From: Chryseobacterium sp. 3008163
GTDB taxonomy: Bacteria; Bacteroidota; Bacteroidia; Flavobacteriales; Weeksellaceae
Assembly (NCBI RefSeq): GCF_003669035.1
Contig: NZ_CP033070.1
Location: forward strand, 2,170,001-2,234,000
Length of the DNA: 64,000 nt
Reading direction: 5' to 3'
Part shown: piece after piece, positions 56,902-64,000 of the stretch
How the letters are laid out: every line of letters starts with the position of its first letter
Position numbering within the stretch: position 1 is the stretch's first letter
Notes under the pieces: model-generated
What the model saw: the letters and a program-made list of their open reading frames with translations, nothing else
Database searches by the model: none
Told to the model about the DNA's origin: nothing
Translations under genes and position numbers: made by a program

Positions 56902-56929
56902 AGTGGATATTCTGTAGACTGAAACCACT
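56902..56929 (+). promoter_or_regulatory. Conserved leader hairpin, copy 2
   Basis: AGTGG pairs with CCACT; compared with copy 1 (GGTGG/CCACC) the outer pair changed from G-C to A-T, a compensatory change. GTGGATATT and GAAACCAC are shared with copy 1. Confidence 0.55.
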
Positions 56930-57004
56930 TAAATAATATTACATACAAATATTCCTAAAAAGAATTTATCAAATTTTAATCTTAAAAATCAAAACAATTT
57001 TAAA

Positions 57005-60000
57005 ATGTCAACAAATTTAAACACAAACAACTCTTCGCAAACACTATTCAGATTTGCAGCAATGAGAAACCCGGAACTATCAGATCCGAAAAATAAAAAC
57101 AGAAGATTTATCTTCAGAAGCCAACAGGCAAAAAGTACAAGTGCAATTGATTCTTTGGTAAACTCTACAACTACTTTACAATCAGTATTTAGAAATCCAG
57201 CATCTATTACTGGTTTTACAGTACATTCCGAAGATTCTTTAAAAGCCCTTTACCCTAATTTTTATGATTTTGCGGTTTGGGTTGCAAGAAATAAATCTAC
57301 TGCCACAAAAGAAGAATTTGACAAACAGATTGCGCTTTGTAAAACATTGGGAGCTTTCAACGTTGATCATGTTCTTTGGGATAACCTCGTTTATCAGGTA
57401 GTAACTCAAAAAGACTTTTACGCAAAAGAACTGATTATGCAATATCTGCATTTAGCCCATATTCTTAAAGAGTATGATCAATCTGAAGAGGCTTTTGAAG
57501 ATATGAAAAAGGCTAAAGTCGTTTTGCCTAAAGAATTATTTAAAGTTTCTCAAACCGATTTCAACACTACAGGTTTTTCGATAGCCCAGAGGACTACTTA
57601 CGATAATAAATCGATGAAATTTGCGGAAGCAACTCTTAACTTGAAAGAAAATCAAGATTTGAAAGACTCTCTTTCAAAATTAGAAAAAACTTTTAAAAAG
57701 CAGCATGATGAAGCTTACAAAGAAGTATATAACGAATATCAGCAAACTGTAAAACCACTTTTAAAGAGCTCACAAAGAGAAGCTTCTGAAGCTGACAGAA
57801 AAAAACAAATTTTAGAAAACAGAATCAATTATCTCACTCAGCTTAGCGTAGCTGACCCTGAAAAGTTCTATGCAAATAGTGAACTGGATATGGAGCTTCA
57901 CCGCATCAAGGAAGAAATCATGCAGATTACCACTCCTGAAGTAGAAATCCCCGAATTTGCTTTCAGATTTGAAACGCCGGAAATCAGCGCTGAGGCAATG
58001 AGCAAAACAATGAGTGCGAATGATCAAAGCACATTGCTCAAACTATTCGGGGCACCAAGCCTTAAAGAAGCATTATCAGGTATTTCTTCATTTGATGAGC
58101 TGAGCCAAAATATCAATCAGAATAATCAATCTTTACAGCAAACAGTTTTAAACAATACGGTTCTTAATCAACAGGTTTCTGCAAATGTTGGAGGTGTCGT
58201 TATTCCTGTAAATAATAATTCTTCTACTAGCTATATTCCTTACAGCATAAAAACCTATGCTCGCAGTGCAACCGAATGGAGTTTACTTTTATCTTTAGAC
58301 AGCAATCTGCAAATAGTATCTGCAAACTATAAGATAGAATTAAATGGTGTCGATTTCCAATCCACAAGCTTATCCCCGTTAGGCGGAGGTTCTTATTTAT
58401 TGTTTGACTCGCCTAAAATTCCTACATCCGAAACTTACAGAGTGGAGCTGTTTATTTTAAAAGGAGAAATAAAACTAAGTGATGGCAATATTTATAATAT
58501 AAATGTCACATTAGAGATTGACCCGAATGATTTGGATAGAATGACTAAACAATATCATTTCAGAGGTGCCGATGGATGCATGCCTGTAGACCCACCAAAA
58601 CCAGGAACACCGGAGAATCCGGGAACACCCGAAACGCCAATAAAAAACCCTGAAACATCTTCTTTCATCCCTTCAGGATTTGGTATGAAAAACATCGGGA
58701 TTGCAGATTATCTAAAAGTAGAACAAAGTACCTATTGCTATGTAGAAGGAGATGTTGCCCACATCGAAAACATCATGGCCCGCGAATATAAAGAGCGTTC
58801 TACAAGAAGATTAAAAAGAAGCGAGTCTCAAACTACAAAATCTTCAGAATCTGAAAAGGAAAAACTGACCGATACCACTTCTACCGAAAGACATGAGATG
58901 CAGAGTGAGATTTCTAAAATCTTACAGGAATCTAAAGATTTTGCAGCGCAAGCCGGAGCACAAGCAAATTGGAAAGTTGGTAATTCTGCAAGTTTTGGAA
59001 TCACTGCCAACGCAAGTTACGCCACTCACAACTCAAAAGAAGAAAGCAACCGACAAGCAGTTACAGAAGCTAAAGATATTACTGCAAGAGCTTTAGACAG
59101 AATTGTTACTAAAGTAAAAGAAGAACGTATCGACAAAGTATTAGAAGAATATGAAGAAAACAACAAGCATGGTTTCGATAATACCAAAGGAAGCAATCAC
59201 GTAGTAGGAGTTTACAGATGGGTAGATAAAGTAGTGAAAAACCAAATCTATAATTACGGTAAACGTATGATGTTTGAGTTTATGATTCCTGAACCGGCAA
59301 AATTACATTCTCTAGGAATGAAAATGATTGATAGTAATCAGCAGCTTGCAAAGCCTGTTGACCCGAGAGAGTCTTCAGTTCATAAATTAGAAAATTTTTC
59401 TTCTTTAGAAGACGATACAAAATTAAAATATTGGCTTAGTAAATATAAGGTAGATATTGAGTTTTTAGATAAAGAAATTACTGAAAGTTATTCTTTCTCT
59501 GAAAAAGGGCTTGGTCATACATCATCAGACGAAGGATATGGAAGATGGTCTGGAACTTATAATAAAGACATTCAATTATCAGAAGGATATATGCTTAAAA
59601 GCCTGAAAGGTAAAGTATCTACAGGATCGCTTCATTGGGGAAGTTACAACATTCCCGGCACTTTCAATCTAATGATTTGTGGAGAAGTACACCCTAATTC
59701 TTCAGCTTCTCAAATGTGTAATATTAATATGACTTTTTCAGGAGGTGAGATTAGAAAAAATATTGCAATTGCTTTCAGATCTTGGGATATTGAAACAGTA
59801 TCTGGATCGTTAGTTGCTACTTGTACATTAACTCCTGATGCAAAAAATGCTTGGCTACAGTCAACCTTCAACAAAATCATCGAAGCATACAACGCTGAAA
59901 TGGACAAATACAACCAAGCTCTATCAGAAGCAAAAGCATTAGGTGTACAGATCAAAGGTTCCAACCCAGGTTTCTACAGAAAAATCGAAAACACAATCTT

Positions 60001-61105
60001 AAGAAAAAACTGTATTTCTTATATGATTGATCAGAATCCTGGTGCTGCATTGACGTTTGGTAAGAACAAATATTATCAAACCGATAATGCAACCGAAAGC
60101 TTTACTAATACCGAAATTAAATTAGATTCAGGTTTAGATCAATATACCGCTTTTGTGAAGTTCATGGAACAGGCATTTGAATGGGATATTATGAGCTACT
60201 ATTTCTATCCTTATTATTGGGGTAAAAGAGACAGATGGTCAGATATGTATCAATTTGATGACAACGATCCTACTTTCAGAGCATTTATGCAATCTGGTAT
60301 GGCGAGAGTAATTGTTACTGTAAGACCGGGATTTGAAGAAGCCGTTAGACATTTCCTTGCAACCGGACAAATTTGGAATGGCGGTGAAGTTCCTGTAATC
60401 GACGACCTAATGTTCTTATCAATTGTAGACGAAATGCGTTCTGCATTAGGCAAAAAACAAGGAGAACCGTGGAGAGAAAAAATCCCTACAGCTTTAACCA
60501 TTCTACAGGCAGATTCTATCGGCTTAAGAGTAGAAAAAGCATTGCCTTGCAACTGCGAGCCAGGAGTAAAGTTTGACGATCAATTAGGAGAAATGTGCGG
60601 AAGCAATTTTGAACTGAATAATAATCAGATTGGGCAATCTGCAGATAAATGGATTGAAATCAGCTATAATGAAATGGAGGATATTTCATTTAAAACTATT
60701 CAGAATTTTAAAGATGCAGGTGTTTATCCTAAAAAATTTGAATGTCTTGGAAATACATTTGAAATAGATAACATCCCAGAATCTGAACCTTCAATAAAAT
60801 TGTACAAGCGTATTGCAGAAGAAGTTTCACAAATTGAAGGTGTAGAAGCATATCCTACCGGAGAAAACGGCATTACCTTTAAAGTAAATGTAAGGCTGAT
60901 TAAAAACTTTGAGTTTGAAGAAGTGAGTGCAGATCCTACAAAAAAAATGTTTCCTTTCGCTTTCACTACTGATGCAGAAACACATCTGAAAGTAAATTCT
61001 CCTATAATAGATTTCGGACTTCCAAGAATTCTAGATAAAACTGGGCAACCACTTACCGCAGAAGAATACGAAAATCAGGCTCCGCTTTCTAAATTTTTAG
61101 TGTAA
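57005..61105 (+). CDS. 1366-aa coiled-coil island protein
   Basis: No signal peptide. Residues about 1-340 are helical, with a coiled coil near 212-275. A beta domain lies near 400-515, followed by a Pro-rich linker (PKPGTPENPGTPETP, about 530-545). From 557 the segment GFGMKNIGIADYLKVEQS and DVAHIENIMAREYKERSTRR begins a long charged helical region, continuing to HGFDNTKGSNHVVGVYRWVD and NYGKRMMFEFMIPEPA. I recall this arrangement from large uncharacterised bacterial proteins. Later parts include a carbohydrate-binding-like domain and WYYPYYWGKRDRW-like aromatic stretches. Function unknown; it may be a stalk or pore-like component. Confidence 0.78.
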   Translation: MSTNLNTNNSSQTLFRFAAMRNPELSDPKNKNRRFIFRSQQAKSTSAIDSLVNSTTTLQSVFRNPASITGFTVHSEDSLKALYPNFYDFAVWVARNKSTATKEEFDKQIALCKTLGAFNVDHVLWDNLVYQVVTQKDFYAKELIMQYLHLAHILKEYDQSEEAFEDMKKAKVVLPKELFKVSQTDFNTTGFSIAQRTTYDNKSMKFAEATLNLKENQDLKDSLSKLEKTFKKQHDEAYKEVYNEYQQTVKPLLKSSQREASEADRKKQILENRINYLTQLSVADPEKFYANSELDMELHRIKEEIMQITTPEVEIPEFAFRFETPEISAEAMSKTMSANDQSTLLKLFGAPSLKEALSGISSFDELSQNINQNNQSLQQTVLNNTVLNQQVSANVGGVVIPVNNNSSTSYIPYSIKTYARSATEWSLLLSLDSNLQIVSANYKIELNGVDFQSTSLSPLGGGSYLLFDSPKIPTSETYRVELFILKGEIKLSDGNIYNINVTLEIDPNDLDRMTKQYHFRGADGCMPVDPPKPGTPENPGTPETPIKNPETSSFIPSGFGMKNIGIADYLKVEQSTYCYVEGDVAHIENIMAREYKERSTRRLKRSESQTTKSSESEKEKLTDTTSTERHEMQSEISKILQESKDFAAQAGAQANWKVGNSASFGITANASYATHNSKEESNRQAVTEAKDITARALDRIVTKVKEERIDKVLEEYEENNKHGFDNTKGSNHVVGVYRWVDKVVKNQIYNYGKRMMFEFMIPEPAKLHSLGMKMIDSNQQLAKPVDPRESSVHKLENFSSLEDDTKLKYWLSKYKVDIEFLDKEITESYSFSEKGLGHTSSDEGYGRWSGTYNKDIQLSEGYMLKSLKGKVSTGSLHWGSYNIPGTFNLMICGEVHPNSSASQMCNINMTFSGGEIRKNIAIAFRSWDIETVSGSLVATCTLTPDAKNAWLQSTFNKIIEAYNAEMDKYNQALSEAKALGVQIKGSNPGFYRKIENTILRKNCISYMIDQNPGAALTFGKNKYYQTDNATESFTNTEIKLDSGLDQYTAFVKFMEQAFEWDIMSYYFYPYYWGKRDRWSDMYQFDDNDPTFRAFMQSGMARVIVTVRPGFEEAVRHFLATGQIWNGGEVPVIDDLMFLSIVDEMRSALGKKQGEPWREKIPTALTILQADSIGLRVEKALPCNCEPGVKFDDQLGEMCGSNFELNNNQIGQSADKWIEISYNEMEDISFKTIQNFKDAGVYPKKFECLGNTFEIDNIPESEPSIKLYKRIAEEVSQIEGVEAYPTGENGITFKVNVRLIKNFEFEEVSADPTKKMFPFAFTTDAETHLKVNSPIIDFGLPRILDKTGQPLTAEEYENQAPLSKFLV

Positions 61106-61152
61106 TCTTTTAAATTTTCAAATCATTAATCGGGTAAAAACCGAGGCTATTG

Positions 61153-61180
61153 GGCAGCACTTTATTGTGCTGCCTTATAT
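61153..61180 (+). terminator. Hairpin after the 1366-aa gene
   Basis: GGCAGCAC (61153-61160) pairs perfectly with GTGCTGCC (61167-61174), followed by TTATAT. The weak T tail makes partial read-through into the next gene plausible. Confidence 0.6.
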
Positions 61181-61237
61181 CCTAATGCATTTGAAAAAAG
61201 ATTAATGAGAAATGTTTAATAACTAAAAACAAAGAAA

Positions 61238-63427
61238 ATGGAAAACTTTGAAGACGAATTCGGAGATTTATCCGAATACAAAATACTTTCTTTTGAAGAA
61301 GTAAGCAAAGGTTTTGAAGGAAAAAAAACCTTTGAAAATACTATAATCAACAGGGACGATTCTCCTGAGTTCAGGAGCAAGTTCCATGATTATAGAAATA
61401 CACCTTTAGGGTATTCTTATCTCACAGATGACCCCGTATCTGTTTTCGCTTCTACTGGTGTAGATGAGAACGGAAAGAAAAGATATGAATATAGAGCAGA
61501 AGTGCTGTCTTGTGAAAACGGCTCACAAGTATTGGGAAGTTACAATTCTAATAAAAGGGAACCTCAAAGTCTTTTTCTTTTTTACGAGAAACCAGATTCC
61601 AAGAAATCCAATTTTGCAGGAGACTTTTATGTTGCCAAAATGGGAGATTATTTTGTTCAACTTTTCAAGAGATTTCCTGAACCATTGCCATCATCTATTG
61701 GTGGAAAGTTCTTTAAGAATATTACCTCTATGGAAGATGAAGCTGCTTTCTTAGCCCAACTAGCATATACTCATGAAGGAGATAAGATTAATGCCACTTT
61801 GGTGCGTGATGCTTTAATGAGAGAATATCAGTTTTATACAGGAGACAAAAGATTTGAAGAAATTATAGGAGATATTACTGCCATTCCTGCTGATGCTATT
61901 GGTTGGTGTGCAGAGCAATTAGAAAGTTTAAAACCTACTGAGAAGAATTACAATCCTGAAGCCAAAGACTACTCTCCTCTAATTCCTTTTATAGGAGGAG
62001 CTAACCTAAACAAAACTGCACATTTTTTTGAAGATTTAGGAGATAACCCTTTTGTGCAGGGAGCAGAGGTTGCCTTTACTCAGGTTTGGGAGCTGGTAGA
62101 ACAAGCAGCAAGTAAGGTAAAAGATGCCTCTAATGAGCATTTACCTGATGCTTTCAAAGGACTTGTAGAGAAAATTAGTAGTGTCATTGGTACGATTAAA
62201 AATTTTCTTTCTGAGGTTAAGGGTGAATTGGTGGAGTTGGCAAAGATAGGCATTGAAGTTCTTAAAATAGCCAATGCTTTTTACTGTGGTATCAATAGTG
62301 GACTTGTTGGACTTTTACAATGTATTTTATATATATTACAGTTTCTTTTCCAACCAACAACAGCTTTTTCTTATGAACAGTATAAAGAGAGAAGAGATTT
62401 ACTAGAGAAAGCAGAAGATGTATTGGATTGGATTCTTGCAAATGCTCCTGTTTTCTTAAAAGGCGTAAAAAACCTTTTTAATTCAAGTGGGGGAATCTCG
62501 CAATCTGATTTTGAAGGTATATTTGACAAATTGAAAGGATATTGGGACAATACATCTCGTTATACAGTAGCATTTTATGTGGGAATTATTGCTTTTGAGT
62601 TCATCATCAATATTTTACTTCTTATTTTCACAGCAGGTTCTGGAAACATTATAAAAGGAACCACCTATGTACAAAAAGCTGCAAGTCTATTAAAAGTAAT
62701 AACAAGGGAAGCAATGTCTGCTATAACATTTGGAATTACAGATTTACTGGCTTTGCTTTCAAGATTTATTGTTAGATTTGGAAAAGCGTGTGTTAAAGGG
62801 TTTAAAGGATTTATCAAGTTTATTGAAGAACTTTTTACAGGGGCAAAAAATGGTGCTAAGGCTGAGGATTTGATAGAAGAAGCAAAAGATATTGAAGAAG
62901 TCATCATCAAAGGAAGAAAATTTCAAAAAGGAGGAGGAGATGTAACCAAATCTTTTGCTGAAAATGCAGGAATAAAAATAGAAAAATGGATAAGTGAAAC
63001 TAAAATTTTTGGACAATCTACTGACCATACTTGTGCTGCAACTTCTTTAAGAATGATACTTGATGACAAGGGGATTTTAAAGTTAGAAGATGAATTAGCA
63101 AGAGCTTTAAAAACAGATGCAGATGGTGCTTCTATTTTAGATATACCAAATGCGTTAGACTTTAAAAGAATAGATGAAGTAACAGCTATTGCAGAGAGTA
63201 AAATATTCTTACCTAAATTGTTGGAGAAGTTAGAAGATGGTGATAAGGCTATTATTAGTATTGGCAGTGATAATTTTGGTAGTCATGCAGTTGTATTGGA
63301 AAAAGTAGAAAATGGCAAAGTTTTTTTACGAGATCCATTGCCTATGAATAAAGGAACTTCTTATGCAATGAAAATAGAAGACTTTGAAAAAATATTTAAG
63401 AGAAAAGCAGTAATTATTAAGAAATAA
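61238..63427 (+). CDS. Polymorphic toxin with C39/papain-like peptidase domain
   Basis: 729 aa, no signal peptide. The N-terminal 250 residues form a carrier domain. Hydrophobic segments at about 348-374 and 446-468 could insert in a membrane. After a charged linker the C-terminal 150 residues form a cysteine peptidase of C39/papain-like type: Gln593 and Cys599 in G-Q-S-T-D-H-T-C-A-A, His683 in G-S-H-A-V-V-L-E, and Asp699 in R-D-P-L-P. Such domains are known as toxin tips of polymorphic systems. The immunity candidate starts four bases after the stop. An ABC-exporter leader peptidase is unlikely because no ATPase domain exists. Confidence 0.8.
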   Translation: MENFEDEFGDLSEYKILSFEEVSKGFEGKKTFENTIINRDDSPEFRSKFHDYRNTPLGYSYLTDDPVSVFASTGVDENGKKRYEYRAEVLSCENGSQVLGSYNSNKREPQSLFLFYEKPDSKKSNFAGDFYVAKMGDYFVQLFKRFPEPLPSSIGGKFFKNITSMEDEAAFLAQLAYTHEGDKINATLVRDALMREYQFYTGDKRFEEIIGDITAIPADAIGWCAEQLESLKPTEKNYNPEAKDYSPLIPFIGGANLNKTAHFFEDLGDNPFVQGAEVAFTQVWELVEQAASKVKDASNEHLPDAFKGLVEKISSVIGTIKNFLSEVKGELVELAKIGIEVLKIANAFYCGINSGLVGLLQCILYILQFLFQPTTAFSYEQYKERRDLLEKAEDVLDWILANAPVFLKGVKNLFNSSGGISQSDFEGIFDKLKGYWDNTSRYTVAFYVGIIAFEFIINILLLIFTAGSGNIIKGTTYVQKAASLLKVITREAMSAITFGITDLLALLSRFIVRFGKACVKGFKGFIKFIEELFTGAKNGAKAEDLIEEAKDIEEVIIKGRKFQKGGGDVTKSFAENAGIKIEKWISETKIFGQSTDHTCAATSLRMILDDKGILKLEDELARALKTDADGASILDIPNALDFKRIDEVTAIAESKIFLPKLLEKLEDGDKAIISIGSDNFGSHAVVLEKVENGKVFLRDPLPMNKGTSYAMKIEDFEKIFKRKAVIIKK

Positions 63428-63431
63428 AGCG

Positions 63432-63929
63432 ATGACAGAACAAGGAAACATACAACTTAATGTAAAGGGAGAAAAACCTTTAAAAGGATATGAAATCATT
63501 CGGGTAAGAAATATTAACAATGCTAAAGAGGTATTGGAAAATTTTAAAAATGCAGTATTCACTTTCTTAAAAAATAAAACTCTTTCCTATGAGGATCCTA
63601 AATGGGAACAATTATTACCACAAGGAATTGTTAATAAGATTAAGCAGTTAGATGATGACAATAAAAAATATGATGAATTACTTTATGATGTAGATTCAAC
63701 TATTTATAGTTTTCAAAAAATTAAAGAGTGGGAGTGGTATAGTTCATTAGAAACAGAGAAAGGATTTGATATTATTGTAAAAGGAAATTTTAATGCCACA
63801 CAATTCATAAGTTTTATTCATTGCCAAAATGTCCCTTTAGAAAATATTAAGATTATAAATGCTGATAAACAGGAAGTTTATGAGTTGAAAACCATTAGAG
63901 ATTATACAACGTATAAGATTCTGAAGTAA
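63432..63929 (+). CDS. Candidate immunity protein for the C39-like toxin
   Basis: 165 aa, soluble, charged, no recognised domain. Tight spacing (four bases) after the toxin and a terminator right after it make a closed toxin-immunity cassette. Features: GYEIIRVRNINNAKEVLENF, KIKEWEWYSSLE. The role is inferred from position. Confidence 0.62.
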   Translation: MTEQGNIQLNVKGEKPLKGYEIIRVRNINNAKEVLENFKNAVFTFLKNKTLSYEDPKWEQLLPQGIVNKIKQLDDDNKKYDELLYDVDSTIYSFQKIKEWEWYSSLETEKGFDIIVKGNFNATQFISFIHCQNVPLENIKIINADKQEVYELKTIRDYTTYKILK

Positions 63930-63936
63930 TTTTACT

Positions 63937-63965
63937 AGAGACTGTGTAAAAAGCAGTCTCTTTTA
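63937..63965 (+). terminator. Terminator after the toxin-immunity pair
   Basis: AGAGACTG (63937-63944) pairs with CAGTCTCT (63954-63961), followed by TTTAT. Confidence 0.8.
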
Positions 63966-63975
63966 TATTAAAATT

Positions 63976-64000
63976 ATGGAAATAGTATATTTAAAAAAGT
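63976..64000 (+). CDS. Start of a further gene, cut by the window end
   Basis: ATG 63976 opens M-E-I-V-Y-L-K-K after an A/T-rich leader like that of other genes here. Only eight codons are visible. It may be another immunity or orphan cassette gene, but nothing can be said of its product. Confidence 0.4.

Noticed and set aside
28398..64000. Type VI secretion, contractile injection system or RHS/Tc toxin locus
   Set aside because: No sheath, tube, VgrG, baseplate, ATPase, YD-repeat or TcA-like sequence could be recognised in the window; flanking DNA was not available.
1..64000. tRNA, rRNA and phage attachment sites
   Set aside because: I found no cloverleaf or rRNA-like sequence and no duplicated att-like core at the island edge, within the limits of reading by eye.

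Overview
The window looks like chromosome of a Bacteroidota member close to Chryseobacterium (family Weeksellaceae). It is AT-rich, promoters carry TAnnTTTG -7 boxes, Shine-Dalgarno sites are absent, and it encodes type IX secretion (T9SS) C-terminal sorting domains, an archaeal/eukaryal-type glycyl-tRNA synthetase, a TruC-like pseudouridine synthase and TPR/AraC membrane regulators. The genus is inferred from protein style, not from a search.

Region 1 (1-8.6 kb) is core chromosome: a DUF445 protein cut by the window edge, pyrD, truC, a small membrane protein, glyS, a class C beta-lactamase-like serine hydrolase, a DUF1801/YdeI protein and umuC.

Region 2 (9.1-28.4 kb) is accessory and partly decaying. 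It holds T9SS and GEVED surface proteins, small secreted proteins, an HTH gene pair, a MetR-like LysR regulator beside rhodanese and GNAT genes, two TPR genes (one ending in an AraC HTH), transposase fragments and a broken glycosyltransferase. Several genes are split by one-base changes in A/T runs.

Region 3 (28.4 kb to the window end) is the most interesting part. It contains an M15 murein peptidase, a patatin phospholipase, an acidic mini-protein, two giant proteins (about 2279 and 2075 aa), three fibre proteins sharing an N-terminal adaptor, a further fibre with a knob-like module, a 1366-aa coiled-coil protein, and two polymorphic-toxin-like genes each followed at once by a candidate immunity gene. 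One toxin ends in a domain with a Pol-beta nucleotidyltransferase signature, the other in a C39/papain-like cysteine peptidase domain. None of the particle-like or toxin proteins has a signal peptide or T9SS domain. That suggests release by lysis, as for tailocins and extracellular injection systems, but no sheath, tube or baseplate gene is visible here.

The transcription units of region 3 share a promoter that I could line up by eye: a dyad CGTCAA-GTT-TTGACG (or close variant), then 11 nt, then TAnnTTTG. It precedes the M15, patatin, acidic mini-protein, giant-gene, decayed mini-protein, knob-fibre and 1366-aa genes. The same dyad, read on the minus strand with a 7/8 -7 box in exact register, lies upstream of umuC. 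My working hypothesis is a damage-inducible (SOS-like) lysis, particle and toxin system. The motif and spacing are seen directly; the SOS link and particle nature are inference.
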